A stretch of 64,000 bases of DNA, from NCBI RefSeq assembly GCF_028746185.1, contig NZ_JAQIVH010000055.1, positions 682,001 through 746,000 on the forward strand, read 5' to 3'. Under the pieces are notes generated by a model. It was given only the letters and a program-made list of their open reading frames with translations, ran no database searches and had not been told where the DNA came from. Numbering within the stretch: position 1 is the stretch's first letter; every line of letters starts with the position of its first letter. Made by a program: the position numbers and the translations under genes. Source of the stretch: Paenibacillus_E qinlingensis (GTDB lineage: Bacteria > Bacillota > Bacilli > Paenibacillales > NBRC-103111). Shown here one piece after another: positions 16,367-26,124 of the stretch.

Positions 16367-17923
16367 TTATTTGTTTTTCAAATATTCATTGATTTGCGTT
16401 TGCGCGACTTCCATGTATTTCTCAACACCGGCCTTCTTCAAGTTTTCTTTGTAAACTTTAATCCCGTCATCCACATCATCAATAAAACCCATATAAAGCG
16501 GTCCGGCATACTGTGCAAACAAATTGCTCAGATTGGTGCTTACATCATTGATCTCCTTGGTGTTCAGGGCAAAATCGACCAGAGGGTTCGCTTTATAGCG
16601 TTTTTTGGCATCATCAGTTAAAGCGGCAAAGTTGGGAAATGATCCGTCAAACACTTTGGTATATGTTTCATTCGTCCAGCCCCATGTGCCAGCCGCATTC
16701 GGCGGATATTTATTATCGATAGGAAACTTAATAACTCCCTTGTCATCCACTGTATAATGAGTACCCTTCACCCCGTACTGCGTTAGCATATTGTAGGATT
16801 CGTTGTATCGCAGCAAATCCAGAAGCATGAGAGCTCTTTCTGCATTTTCGGATTTCGCGCCAATTGCCATGCCTCCTGCCATATAGGAGTATCGATCAAT
16901 GGATCCTTTAGTAAAGGCTGGATAGACCTTTACATCCCATTCTGGATGGTTTTTGCTTACTTCATTGTAAATATTATTACCACCCGGAATACTTGAGATT
17001 AACGCTGCATTCTTGCCGTTCTTGAAAGAATCATTGAGCCCGACCGTGTTAGAAAGTGCATTCTTCGACCAGTATCCGTTATCTTTCCATTGCTTCATTT
17101 TCTTCAAAAATTGCGTAGTTTCCGGTAAATCGAACGTATACTGGAGCTTTAAGGAAGCATCGTTTTTATTGATAGCAATAGGGCTCGTGCAGTTCGGAGC
17201 TCCAGGAGCCATCAGATCATTGTTTCCGAAGTAGAGAGAACATAGCATCCAAGCATCATTTTTCCCCATATTAAAAGGGATCATGTTTTTTTCATTTTTT
17301 GCCACCGCATCAAGATAGACGCCGAAATCATCCAACGATTTGATATCCGGTACGTTATACTTCTTCATCAGATCGCCTCTAACGACATACGTACTGTAAT
17401 TAAAACTTGCTGCTAGCGTAGGCAACGCAAACATTTTGCCACCAACAAAACCGCCCGCAACCTTATCTTTCGCTTCTTTGGCTGAGATAGGAGCGTAGGT
17501 GCTCAACATGGCGGGAGTGATTTCCTTGAAAGCGCCTCTGCGAGCGTTATCAGCAAAATTCATATAATTAGCGGCGAAAATCAAATCAAATTTTTCACCG
17601 GAAGATAGCATCAAGTTATACGCATCGTTGGATAGAAAATTGATTTTGACCGTTGCATTGATGTCCTTAAGCGTCAATTTGTTTAATTCCTCGTGGATGA
17701 GCTTGGCATCAGGCGTTCCATCCGATGGCAGATACATACTGAGTTCAACTTTTTTGGAAATATCGACCCCTGGAGCAGCTGCAGCCGTGCTTTGAGCTTC
17801 TGGAGAAGGATTGGCTGAACTCCCCGTTTGGCCCCCCGTATCCTTGGAACATCCTACTGCAATCATCGCTACTGCCAGAATAGATATTAGTACATTGCCC
17901 ATCCTTGACCACTTTCTTTGCAT
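16367..17923 (-). CDS. Extracellular sugar-binding lipoprotein, LplA type
   Basis: This 518-residue lipoprotein captures the substrate of importer 2. The signal peptide ends in the lipobox IAVGC, with Cys25 as lipidation site, followed by a Ser/Pro/Ala-rich linker. Family marks include VELSMYLPSDGTPDAKLIHEE near the N-terminus and a C-terminus typical of the large LplA/YtcQ group (EINDVSTNLSNLFAQYAGPLYMG). It is larger than the binding proteins of clusters 1 and 3 (about 443 residues), as usual for proteins that bind longer oligosaccharides. The ATG follows AAAGGGGGAA. It is the third gene after two LplB/YtcP-type permeases and precedes the two-component genes. Confidence 0.92.
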   Translation of the reverse strand: MQRKWSRMGNVLISILAVAMIAVGCSKDTGGQTGSSANPSPEAQSTAAAAPGVDISKKVELSMYLPSDGTPDAKLIHEELNKLTLKDINATVKINFLSNDAYNLMLSSGEKFDLIFAANYMNFADNARRGAFKEITPAMLSTYAPISAKEAKDKVAGGFVGGKMFALPTLAASFNYSTYVVRGDLMKKYNVPDIKSLDDFGVYLDAVAKNEKNMIPFNMGKNDAWMLCSLYFGNNDLMAPGAPNCTSPIAINKNDASLKLQYTFDLPETTQFLKKMKQWKDNGYWSKNALSNTVGLNDSFKNGKNAALISSIPGGNNIYNEVSKNHPEWDVKVYPAFTKGSIDRYSYMAGGMAIGAKSENAERALMLLDLLRYNESYNMLTQYGVKGTHYTVDDKGVIKFPIDNKYPPNAAGTWGWTNETYTKVFDGSFPNFAALTDDAKKRYKANPLVDFALNTKEINDVSTNLSNLFAQYAGPLYMGFIDDVDDGIKVYKENLKKAGVEKYMEVAQTQINEYLKNK

Positions 17924-17967
17924 ACCATTTCCCCCTTTATTGTATTGATAACTGGAAGATTCCAGAG

Positions 17968-18858
17968 TTATCCTTTCACTGCACCTACCGTCATTCCTTT
18001 AACGAAATACTTCTGGATAAACGGATATACCAATATAATGGGCCCCGTTACAACTACCGTCATGGCCATCTTGAACGTTTCTGTGGGCATTTCAACAACA
18101 GGGATGCCTGTTTTTTGCGCAACAATCTGTGCAGCCTGCATGGAGTTAAATACTTTATACAGGTGATATTGTAACGGCATCATGTGCGGTTTCGTAATAA
18201 ACAACATCGCTTGATACCAGTCGTTCCAGTACGTAAGGGCAATAAATAACCCTATTGTAGACAAAGCGGGAAGAGACAACGGAAGATAGAGCCTAGTGAA
18301 AATGGTGAAGTCTCCTGCACCGTCCATTTTGGCAGATTCACCTATGCTATCAGGGATTGTTGTAAAAAAAGTTCTCATAATAATGATGTGAAACACCGCT
18401 AACAGATGTGGAAGGAGCAACGCCAAATAGTTGTTTTTCATCCCTAAACTAATCATGATGAGATACCACGGGACTAAGCCTCCACTAAACAAGGTCGTGA
18501 AAAAGAAAAAGAATGAGAATTTATTGCGGTATTTAAAATCTTTGCGGTGAAGTACATACGATGTCATGGACGTTAGAAAGAGTCCTAGAACGGTACCTGC
18601 AATAACTAAACAAATCGTAACACCATAAGCTCCTAGGATGACCTCCGGCGTTTTCCATATCAAGTTATAGGCTTCCAATGAGAACTCTTTCGGGATAAGC
18701 CTATATCCATGCTCAAAAAGCGAAGCGTCTTTCGTAATCGATCCCAAAACCGTAAGAAGGAACGGAATGAGACATAATAACGATATAATACCAATGAGTA
18801 GATAGCCGATAATGTTGAAAAAGAGATCATCTTTTTTTATGATTTTGTTCCCTCTCAT
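17968..18858 (-). CDS. Carbohydrate ABC transporter permease, LplC/YtcP type
   Basis: This is the second permease of importer 2, 296 residues with six membrane segments. The ATPase-docking EAA loop is IGESAKMDGAGDFTIF followed by RLYLPLSLPAL. The C-terminus ending MTVGAVKG is characteristic of the YtcP/LplC group (oligogalacturonide or other oligosaccharide importers). A longer frame begins with an ATG at 18882 inside the upstream permease gene; the ATG chosen has AGGAG seven bases upstream and starts 10 bases after the upstream stop. It is followed by the LplA-type binding protein. No ATPase is encoded nearby. Confidence 0.93.
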   Translation of the reverse strand: MRGNKIIKKDDLFFNIIGYLLIGIISLLCLIPFLLTVLGSITKDASLFEHGYRLIPKEFSLEAYNLIWKTPEVILGAYGVTICLVIAGTVLGLFLTSMTSYVLHRKDFKYRNKFSFFFFFTTLFSGGLVPWYLIMISLGMKNNYLALLLPHLLAVFHIIIMRTFFTTIPDSIGESAKMDGAGDFTIFTRLYLPLSLPALSTIGLFIALTYWNDWYQAMLFITKPHMMPLQYHLYKVFNSMQAAQIVAQKTGIPVVEMPTETFKMAMTVVVTGPIILVYPFIQKYFVKGMTVGAVKG

Positions 18859-18868
18859 GAAACCACTC

Positions 18869-19795
18869 CTAAAATAAGGCATACTCCGGATTCGCCTTCT
18901 TAATCAGGTAATTCAATGTCATTATGATAATGAAACCAACAGCAGATTGGTACAATCCTGCTGCCGCAGGTAAGCCCAAATCCAACCCCTGCTGATTCAG
19001 TGCACGAAACACAAACGTATCAATCACATCCGTCGTATTAAATAGCAATCCGTTATTACCAACTAGCTGATAAAACATATCCAAATTCCCCCTCAGAATA
19101 CCACCGACTTGCAATAAAACCATGATGATAATCGTGACTCGCAAGAGAGGTAAAGTGATATAATAAATTTTCTGAACAATGTTGGCTCCGTCCAATTCAG
19201 CCGATTCATACAAATCGGGATTAATCCCCATAATGGCCGCTAGGTACACGATGCTGCCATACCCGATAATTTTCCACAAATAAAATCCCACTATAATGAA
19301 AATCCATAAATAGGGCCTGCCGTACACATCAACCGATTCAATCCCCCATGCTTTCAACAGCGTATTCAAACTCCCGAACTCGTAGTTGAATATGCCATAC
19401 ACGAAGGATCCAACAACAACCCAGGAAATGAAATACGGTAAAAGCATTGTGGATTGCGTAATTTTTTTGAAAAGTTTTCCCTTCACTTCGGAGAAAAGGA
19501 TCGCTACGCCAACCTGAAACACTACACCGACTACAATGAAGGCTAGATTGTAAAGAATCGTGTTTTTGGTAAGAAGCCAAGCCTGCCCGGATTGAAAGAA
19601 AAAGGTGAAATTTTTGAACCCGACCCATGGGCTTAACAAGATTCCTTTATCAAACTCAAAGTATTTAAAGGCAACAATGATCCCTCCCATCGGAAGATAA
19701 CTGAAAATGAAAAAATAGATGACCGCAGGGGCTAACATAAGAAACAACATTTTGTTTTTCTTTACTTCCATTAAAAAGCCTGACGTTTTTTGCAT
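18869..19795 (-). CDS. Carbohydrate ABC transporter permease, LplB/YteP type
   Basis: This is the first permease of importer 2 (COG4209), 308 residues. Membrane segments are clear from LFLMLAPAVIYFFIFSYLP onward. The motif YLPMGGIIVAFKYFEFDKGI is typical of LplB/YteP proteins, and the EAA loop reads LYESAELDGANIVQKI with ITLPLLR after it. The ATG has GGGG upstream. It is the first gene of a permease-permease-binding-protein operon, with a cre-like box 52 bases before the start. Homologous importers bring pectin- or xylan-derived oligosaccharides into Bacillus relatives; the ligand here is not known. Confidence 0.93.
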   Translation of the reverse strand: MQKTSGFLMEVKKNKMLFLMLAPAVIYFFIFSYLPMGGIIVAFKYFEFDKGILLSPWVGFKNFTFFFQSGQAWLLTKNTILYNLAFIVVGVVFQVGVAILFSEVKGKLFKKITQSTMLLPYFISWVVVGSFVYGIFNYEFGSLNTLLKAWGIESVDVYGRPYLWIFIIVGFYLWKIIGYGSIVYLAAIMGINPDLYESAELDGANIVQKIYYITLPLLRVTIIIMVLLQVGGILRGNLDMFYQLVGNNGLLFNTTDVIDTFVFRALNQQGLDLGLPAAAGLYQSAVGFIIIMTLNYLIKKANPEYALF

Positions 19796-19846
19796 GTAAC
19801 AACCCCGTTTGCATATTTAGTAGTCATAAAAGCCATAGACCCACTA

Positions 19847-19860
19847 TAACAGCGCTTTCA
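19847..19860. promoter_or_regulatory. cre-like CcpA box upstream of importer 2
   Basis: Read on the minus strand, TGAAAGCGCTGTTA matches 13 of 14 positions of TGWAANCGNTNWCA. It lies just upstream of the LplB-type permease gene. Confidence 0.5.
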
Positions 19861-19915
19861 TTACGTTGAAATAATGCAATCTTATCATGATGAGCGATAT
19901 ATTCTACTTTGCCAT

Positions 19916-21172
19916 TTATTCGAATAAATAATTGTAAGTATTCGGGCGTCGCTCTTGCTTAAACAAGATGCGAGCTTCTCCGCTTGCATTCCCTACAGAC
20001 AGCCATGGCTGGTAATAAGACTCAGCAAGGTCGATTTCGCTAATCACTATACCTTGTGTTTGTTCCGGAATTTCTGCAATGATTTTGCCTTGGGGATTGA
20101 TAATTCTGCTTGGATTCTCTCCCCACATTCCAGCGACCACGACGTGAACCCCACAATCAATCGCTCGTGCAAGAGACTGAATTAAGGCATTTCCCTGCGT
20201 AGGTACAAATAATAGTTCTGCACCTTTCAGCGTTAGTATTCTAGCTACTTCAGGAAAGTAACAATCCCAGCAAATCATGATGCCGATTCGACCCAGGTCC
20301 GTATCAAATACCGGATACTCGCGTCCAGGCGTAACCCCCATCTCAGCTTCATCCAGAGGCACATGCGTTTTTCTGTATTTTCCTGCTACATGGCCTGCTC
20401 GATCTATCAAGAGCGCTGTATTATAAAGGACATCCCCATCCATTTCGAAAAAACTAGTAATGATGTAGTAGTTATATTTTCTAGCGTAATCCGCAAGAAA
20501 ATTCGTAAATGTGCCCGGTATCGACTCACCAAAGAGTCCGTAGCCCCTACCTTCACAACCTTGCTCATAGACGCATTCACTAAGACATACGACATCTGCA
20601 CGGTCCACTCCAGCTTGTTCAAGAATCGTCCCCATCGCAGCTAAATTGTCATTTCTATTGCCGGAAAACTTGTTGATTAGCGTAGTTGCTACCCTTAGCT
20701 TTCTAGAACCTTCAGATTGTTTCTCAATGAAAGACGGCCTTCTCCATACGATCGTACCGCTCGCTGACCATCGGAAAGCAAGCTCCACCTCGACATGTAC
20801 GGCCCCTTCCGGCGCAATCATCGTTCTATGCAAATTCACCCACTGATCATCAAGCCTACCTGCTTGATCCAAATAGTCTCTTGTCAGTAATACGCCTTCT
20901 GAATCAGACCAGGTGAGCAAAACATAGCAGTTAAGCCCGTTTAACTCTATATCAGTTCCCCGATATTGGACATTGATTTCATATGTCTTTCCACCATTTA
21001 TCCCGGCAATTTTACACATCCATTTTCCGTATTTCTCCAGATTACCGTTTGCATGCATAACTAATACTGGATCTTCACCCCATACGTCCCTTATAAATTC
21101 TGGAGCAAGCGCTTCATGTGGAGACCAGCTTATCCAATCCTTAGAATCGAACATTTGCATTCGATTAACCAT
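19916..21172 (-). CDS. Carbon-nitrogen hydrolase (nitrilase superfamily) with N-terminal beta-sandwich extension
   Basis: This 418-residue protein should hydrolyse an amide or nitrile C-N bond with a Glu-Lys-Cys triad. All three residues are visible: Glu199 in CLSECVYEQG, Lys268 in GKYRKTHVPLDE, and Cys301 in GIMICWDCYFPE. The catalytic domain starts at about residue 158 (RKLRVATTLIN). The first ~150 residues are an added domain resembling a carbohydrate-binding beta-sandwich (GGKTYEINVQYRG, WSASGTIVWRRPSF). No signal peptide is seen, so it is probably cytoplasmic. The frame extends upstream, but this ATG has AAAGGAGGG eight bases before it. It precedes importer 2 on the same strand, suggesting amide removal from an imported glycan or glycoside; this is inference. 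Confidence 0.85.
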   Translation of the reverse strand: MVNRMQMFDSKDWISWSPHEALAPEFIRDVWGEDPVLVMHANGNLEKYGKWMCKIAGINGGKTYEINVQYRGTDIELNGLNCYVLLTWSDSEGVLLTRDYLDQAGRLDDQWVNLHRTMIAPEGAVHVEVELAFRWSASGTIVWRRPSFIEKQSEGSRKLRVATTLINKFSGNRNDNLAAMGTILEQAGVDRADVVCLSECVYEQGCEGRGYGLFGESIPGTFTNFLADYARKYNYYIITSFFEMDGDVLYNTALLIDRAGHVAGKYRKTHVPLDEAEMGVTPGREYPVFDTDLGRIGIMICWDCYFPEVARILTLKGAELLFVPTQGNALIQSLARAIDCGVHVVVAGMWGENPSRIINPQGKIIAEIPEQTQGIVISEIDLAESYYQPWLSVGNASGEARILFKQERRPNTYNYLFE

Positions 21173-21328
21173 CGTCGTTCTCCCTCCTTTCAACGATTCC
21201 GCTGATACTTGTAAAGTATAGCATCGCATATATGAGGTGAAAATTATGTAAAGTTATAGTTATGAGCGATATCTTACACTTTTTGTGCAATTCTCATGAT
21301 TGTGCCTTTGCGTTATATAAGCCTTCAA

Positions 21329-21358
21329 TGAGACAAGTCGCTGTAAATATTTTATAAT
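21329..21358 (+). promoter_or_regulatory. Putative promoter of the SWIM-SNF2 operon
   Basis: TATAAT at 21353-21358 lies 43 bases before the start codon. The -35 (TGAGAC, 18-base spacer) is weak. Confidence 0.35.
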
Positions 21359-21401
21359 ATAGGCATGATATCTTATCGTAAGATTCTAAAGGAGTTTACT
21401 C

Positions 21402-22955
21402 ATGTCTTCTACACCCGTTTTAAATGATGCCCAATGGTCGATATTACTTGAATATATTGCCGAAATGTATAACGAAGTTACGCTAAGTCGAGGCTTTCAT
21501 TTTTATAAACAGCAAATGGTAACGTCTCTGATTATATCTACTGAGATGAAGAAAGTTAACGCCGTCGTAGAAGAGTTTGGAGAGAAGTGTCAGGTAGGGA
21601 TTGACCTGAATCTGTTGAAAGCCAGCTCCTGCACCTGCCCTGTTAAGACATCTTGCAAACATGTGGCAGCAGCCTTGATGGAGTTAGCCGATCGCCAAGG
21701 CTACCCAGCCTCCCAGATCATGAATGCCAAGATGGCGTTGAAACGCGTTGCTGCCCAATCCTCCAACGTGTCAAATTTGGAGCAACTTCCGGGGATGACT
21801 GTGGAAGGTTGGCACAAGTTCATGGAGCACTACACTTTTCATCTAAAGCCCTCCTATGATCAATGGAACTACGTTGAATTACTGCGTGGGCAATTCGCTA
21901 ATCTCAAGCGAACGCCGATTCCGTTCTCTGAAACGGATCAGTTTTATTTTGAATTTCATCAGAGACTGTTCATTCTGCGCAAAATCGTAGAGCAGAATGC
22001 CCAAGCTGGTGTCACCTTTTTCACGGCTGCAACCGTCTATCATTTGAGTGATGAGTTGGATGAGTGGATGAAAGAAACCGGCTCGTTAAATGAGGGGCTG
22101 CATGGGGAGAGAACAGCACAAACTTCTGCATATCTCCGTGCGCAAATGGCGATTGAATCACCGAAAAAACTCCACCATTTCAGGGTGTTCACGGCATTTT
22201 GGGCTTACCACGTAGCTGCTGAAGAAAGCCTGGTTGCTTCGGAAATAACGGCTTTCGAAGAAATGGAAGCTGCAGATCTTTCTTTTTCCCTATGCGCTGG
22301 ACGAGCATATCTCTTTCTTCGACAAGGGAAACCTCACCTGGCCTGGGATACATTAGTATCGCATGCTACCTTCAAGGAAGCCCCAACTCTTCTGTTCAAA
22401 CCATTTCTTGATGAAATGAAACATGCTCATGAATGGCATGAGATGGTTCAATGGCTGCGAAGAATGAGTTCGTTCTATCACGGAAAAAGACATCTCGAAG
22501 TTGACGTTTACGTCTCCTATTGGAAACTGGTCGTCGCTGAATTGCCTGAACATGAGGCAGCCATGTGGAAATCGCTAGAAGAGCTTTTGCCAACTACGTA
22601 CCGCATTATTGAAGATCTCTATTATGAAAAGCGACAATGGAAGCCGTGGATCGAAATGCAAATTGCACAGGGCTACGACCCTTTTACCCATCGAGTTAAT
22701 GTGCTGCAACCTATTGAGAAGGAGTCTCCTGAGCTACTACTCCCTTATTACCATCAAGCGGTCGAGCACTATATTCGACTCAAGAACCGTCATGACTACA
22801 AAGCAGCAGTAAGGCTGTTGAAACGTTTGGAAAAGGTCTATAAAAAAATGAAGCAACCCGAACGATGGGAAGCGTTCTTCACCCGATTCGTCAGTCGGTT
22901 CAGCAGGCTGCGCGCCTTGCAAGAAGAATTGAAGAAAGGGAAGCTGCTAGAATGA
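21402..22955 (+). CDS. SWIM zinc-finger protein paired with SNF2 helicase
   Basis: This 517-residue protein carries a SWIM-type zinc motif, Cys77-x-Cys79-x5-Cys85-x-His87 (SSCTCPVKTSCKHVAAALMEL), the only recognisable domain. SWIM motifs bind DNA or protein partners. The remaining ~400 residues are helix-rich with several Trp/Tyr-rich segments and look like TPR-like helical repeats. The ATG follows AAAGGAG. Its stop overlaps the SNF2 helicase start by four bases (ATGA), so the two are made together and probably form a complex. Similar SWIM-SNF2 pairs are widespread in Bacillota; their cellular role is not settled, with DNA repair or transcription recycling proposed for bacterial SNF2 proteins. 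Confidence 0.86.
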   Translation: MSSTPVLNDAQWSILLEYIAEMYNEVTLSRGFHFYKQQMVTSLIISTEMKKVNAVVEEFGEKCQVGIDLNLLKASSCTCPVKTSCKHVAAALMELADRQGYPASQIMNAKMALKRVAAQSSNVSNLEQLPGMTVEGWHKFMEHYTFHLKPSYDQWNYVELLRGQFANLKRTPIPFSETDQFYFEFHQRLFILRKIVEQNAQAGVTFFTAATVYHLSDELDEWMKETGSLNEGLHGERTAQTSAYLRAQMAIESPKKLHHFRVFTAFWAYHVAAEESLVASEITAFEEMEAADLSFSLCAGRAYLFLRQGKPHLAWDTLVSHATFKEAPTLLFKPFLDEMKHAHEWHEMVQWLRRMSSFYHGKRHLEVDVYVSYWKLVVAELPEHEAAMWKSLEELLPTTYRIIEDLYYEKRQWKPWIEMQIAQGYDPFTHRVNVLQPIEKESPELLLPYYHQAVEHYIRLKNRHDYKAAVRLLKRLEKVYKKMKQPERWEAFFTRFVSRFSRLRALQEELKKGKLLE

Positions 22956-25915
22956 GCACCAAACTGCACGAGATGTCGTTATGTATGACCCTAACGGATA
23001 GTGGAGATGCCTTGCTCTGGGGCTTCAAAGATGGCCGAGATGTCTCGGGTGACCACTTCCGTAAGCTTTTATTCACGTGGCATGAGCCTTCACTCTATGG
23101 CACTTTATTAGAAACGCAGCAAGCTGGCGAACTTGTCGTAACGATACTCCCTGCCGAGCAGGTTCTTGCCTTCTTTGCCGAGCCCAATTTCATGGATATT
23201 GTCCAGTGGGAAATGGGGACAGAGTCTTCAAAGACGATGTTGCGTCTAGCACCACTTCTCCAAGATGCAGCTAAAAAAGGGCTCTACTTACCAAGCTATG
23301 AAGACTTTCGAAATGGTCAGTTAGTATGGACTTGGGATCGTAATGCGGATGAGCTAGCTGACGTAGATTGGGGCCTTCTGGCGAGCATGGATGACCTTGG
23401 CGAAGTTGGATTACGCGCTGCCTTCTCAGCTACAGTTGTAGAAACCCATTATGCGGATGCGACTGCGATGGCCGATTTACGGCGAGATTATCCAGCATTG
23501 TTTGCGACGAATCGGAAAACAAACACGGCTGACGATTCCCCCGCCGCTTTTACAGAAAACGAATGGCTCTCCGCCATGGGTTGGCGACCAGACTTAGCGC
23601 CATTCCGCCCTGCTCTACAGCTGCTTGAGCCTGATGAACTTGAAGAAGACTGGCGGTTGCGACTCGTACTTCAGGACAAACATGACAGCACCCTGCTCAC
23701 CCCAATTCGGCTGCATGTGGATGGAACAGCTTCAGGCCAATGGGCGTCAGACTGGACGCCGCATGTGGTGGAGCGTGCGCCAGGCTGGGTAACACGCTTA
23801 TTGGAAGCACTGCCTCGCATGGCCGACGATGGGGAACTACTCGCTCATCCGATGAGCGATGACTCGGCTTGGACGTTTCTGACCAAGGACAGCCGCATTC
23901 TATTGGAGGACGGCTGGAATGTCATGCTTCCGGCTTGGTGGGAAGCCGCAGCGAAGCGGAAGCCTCGCCTGAGTGCCAAAGTCGCTGCTGAAGCAGGCAG
24001 CGATGCCGGCGGCGGCGGCAAAACCGAGTCCTTATTCGGCATGAACTCGCTCGTCAATTTCGATTGGCGAATCGCGATCGGAGACTCCGAATTGAGCGAA
24101 GCTGAATTCAACAGTTTGCTCACGCGGAATGAACGGTTAGTTCGTTTCCGGGGACAATGGATCTATCTGGATCCCGCTTTTCTTGAGCAAATCCGCAGGT
24201 TGATGGATAGTGTTGATCCGGCTGAGGGCTTGTCGCTGCAAGATATTTTCCAGCTCCACTTATTGAGTGAATTGGAGAGGGATAAGGCAAAATCCTCCTC
24301 CTGGGATGGCGAATCTCAGGAGGAAGTGGACTACGAAGAAGAAGCTCGCTTGCAGTTGGAGGTTGAGCTGAACGGACATTTGCTTAAGTTAGTTAGGCAG
24401 CTTGGTCAACCTTCAGATCTAGAGCTTATCCCTGTGCCGCAAGGGCTTCGCGCCGAGTTGCGGGGTTATCAGCACCAAGGCTTTACTTGGTTAACCTATC
24501 TTCGAAAATTCGGCCTTGGTGCGTGCTTGGCTGATGATATGGGACTTGGTAAAACCGTCCAATTCATCACTTATTTACTGCATCACAAGCCAGTTTCTGA
24601 GCAGCCTGCGCTACTCATTTGCCCTACTTCCGTACTGGGTAACTGGCAGAAAGAGCTTGCGCGCTTCGCACCTGAGCTTACGGTTATGCTGCACTACGGA
24701 AAAGGTCGTTTGGGCGGAGGAGCATTGGATGATGCCCTGCAAGGCGTCGATATTGTCCTGACTTCTTACACGACAGCACTTATGGATCAAGAAACACTTC
24801 AGCCTTACATGTGGAGCTCCCTCTGTTTGGATGAAGCTCAGAATATTAAAAATGCACAAAACAAGCAGTCCGCCGCCATCCGCTCGTTAAACGCTGTTCA
24901 TCGAATCGCCCTCACGGGTACACCGATTGAGAACCGATTATCAGAGCTGTGGTCCATCTATGACTACTTGAATCCAGGTTATCTCGGGAATCAGCGAGGC
25001 TTTCAAGTTCGTTTCGCGAATCCGATCGAGAAACATCAGGATACGGAGCGGACTGCGCAACTTCAACAGTTGGTGAAACCTTTTATGCTGCGCCGCAAAA
25101 AGAAAGATCCTGCCATCCAACTCGATTTGCCGGATAAGCTGGAAATGAAGGTCTATATCAACTTGACGGCCGAGCAAGGCGCGATGTATGAGCAGACCGT
25201 CAAGGATCTGATGGAGCGCATGAAGAAGCTCGAGGGCATGGAGCGTAAAGGCGCAATCCTTGGTGCTTTGACACAGCTGAAACAGCTGTGTAATCATCCG
25301 ATGCTGCTTACGAAGGAAGCAGAGCTGGCTGAGGAAATGGCTCAGAGCGAGGAAAGCCGCGCTGAGTTGGTCTTGCGCTCCGCGAAGCTGGAGCGGCTTG
25401 TGGCGATGGTCGATGAGCTCCGCGACGAGGGCGATTCGTGCTTGATCTTCACGCAGTATGTGGGCATGGGCCGCATGCTGGCGAGTGTGCTCTCCAAGCA
25501 GCGCGGAGAGCCGGTGTTCTACCTCAACGGGAGCACGCCGAAGCAAGAGCGCGACCGCATGATTGAACGGTTCCAAGCCGCTGACGGCGAGGGCCCGAGT
25601 ATTTTCGTGCTGTCGCTGAAAGCCGGCGGCGTCGGTTTGAATTTGACCGCGGCGAATCACGTATTCCACTTCGACCGCTGGTGGAATCCCGCGGTCGAGA
25701 ACCAAGCGACCGACCGCGCGTATCGAATGGGCCAAACGCGGAACGTGCAGGTTCACAAGTTCATCTCGCTCGGCACACTGGAGGAGCGGATCGACGAGAT
25801 GCTTGAGAGCAAAATGAGCCTCAGCGACAACGTCATCTCCTCCTCCGAAGGTTGGATTACCGAGCTTTCGAATGATGAGCTGCAGGATTTGTTTACGCTG
25901 CGGAAATCTTGGTAA
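22952..25915 (+). CDS. SNF2-family DNA-dependent ATPase/helicase
   Basis: This 987-residue ATP-driven DNA translocase has a bacterial SNF2-associated N-terminal region (residues 1-480) and a complete two-lobed motor. Visible motifs are GYQHQGFTWLTYL (Q-like), Walker A LADDMGLGKTVQF (Lys534), LLICPTSVLGNWQKEL (Ia), DEAQ (Asp627, motif II), IALTGTPIENRLSELWS (III), IFTQYVGMGRML (IV), LSLKAGGVGLNLTAANHVF (V) and QATDRAYRMGQTRNVQVHKF (VI). The frame opens 29 codons earlier inside the SWIM gene; the ATG chosen overlaps that gene's stop by four bases. The last ~700 bases are clearly richer in G+C than the rest, which seems to follow codon choice in the motor lobe rather than transfer. Confidence 0.95.
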   Translation: MSTKLHEMSLCMTLTDSGDALLWGFKDGRDVSGDHFRKLLFTWHEPSLYGTLLETQQAGELVVTILPAEQVLAFFAEPNFMDIVQWEMGTESSKTMLRLAPLLQDAAKKGLYLPSYEDFRNGQLVWTWDRNADELADVDWGLLASMDDLGEVGLRAAFSATVVETHYADATAMADLRRDYPALFATNRKTNTADDSPAAFTENEWLSAMGWRPDLAPFRPALQLLEPDELEEDWRLRLVLQDKHDSTLLTPIRLHVDGTASGQWASDWTPHVVERAPGWVTRLLEALPRMADDGELLAHPMSDDSAWTFLTKDSRILLEDGWNVMLPAWWEAAAKRKPRLSAKVAAEAGSDAGGGGKTESLFGMNSLVNFDWRIAIGDSELSEAEFNSLLTRNERLVRFRGQWIYLDPAFLEQIRRLMDSVDPAEGLSLQDIFQLHLLSELERDKAKSSSWDGESQEEVDYEEEARLQLEVELNGHLLKLVRQLGQPSDLELIPVPQGLRAELRGYQHQGFTWLTYLRKFGLGACLADDMGLGKTVQFITYLLHHKPVSEQPALLICPTSVLGNWQKELARFAPELTVMLHYGKGRLGGGALDDALQGVDIVLTSYTTALMDQETLQPYMWSSLCLDEAQNIKNAQNKQSAAIRSLNAVHRIALTGTPIENRLSELWSIYDYLNPGYLGNQRGFQVRFANPIEKHQDTERTAQLQQLVKPFMLRRKKKDPAIQLDLPDKLEMKVYINLTAEQGAMYEQTVKDLMERMKKLEGMERKGAILGALTQLKQLCNHPMLLTKEAELAEEMAQSEESRAELVLRSAKLERLVAMVDELRDEGDSCLIFTQYVGMGRMLASVLSKQRGEPVFYLNGSTPKQERDRMIERFQAADGEGPSIFVLSLKAGGVGLNLTAANHVFHFDRWWNPAVENQATDRAYRMGQTRNVQVHKFISLGTLEERIDEMLESKMSLSDNVISSSEGWITELSNDELQDLFTLRKSW

Positions 25916-25931
25916 AAGCGGCTACTCGGTG

Positions 25932-25974
25932 AAAGGGCTGTCTCCGTGTCTACGGGAGATGGCCTTTTCTTTTT
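25932..25974 (+). terminator. Terminator of the SWIM-SNF2 operon
   Basis: A GC-rich hairpin (AAAGGGCTGTCTCC against GGGAGATGGCCTTTT) is followed by a T-rich run 17 bases after the SNF2 stop. Confidence 0.75.
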
Positions 25975-26124
25975 GAAAGCCTATATCCTCATCGCTAACT
26001 AGATTAGCCTCTATCTTTCGATCTACCTCCGTCTTAAACACCACTACTCATCCGAATGATATAATCGACAGTATATATTCCATCAAATTTCGACATTACC
26101 TATTACTGAAGGAGACCCAACATT

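Noticed and set aside
24941..25756. 271-codon antisense frame inside the SNF2 gene
   Set aside because: The sense strand carries all conserved helicase motifs there; the antisense frame is His/Leu/Arg-rich and arises from high-GC third positions.
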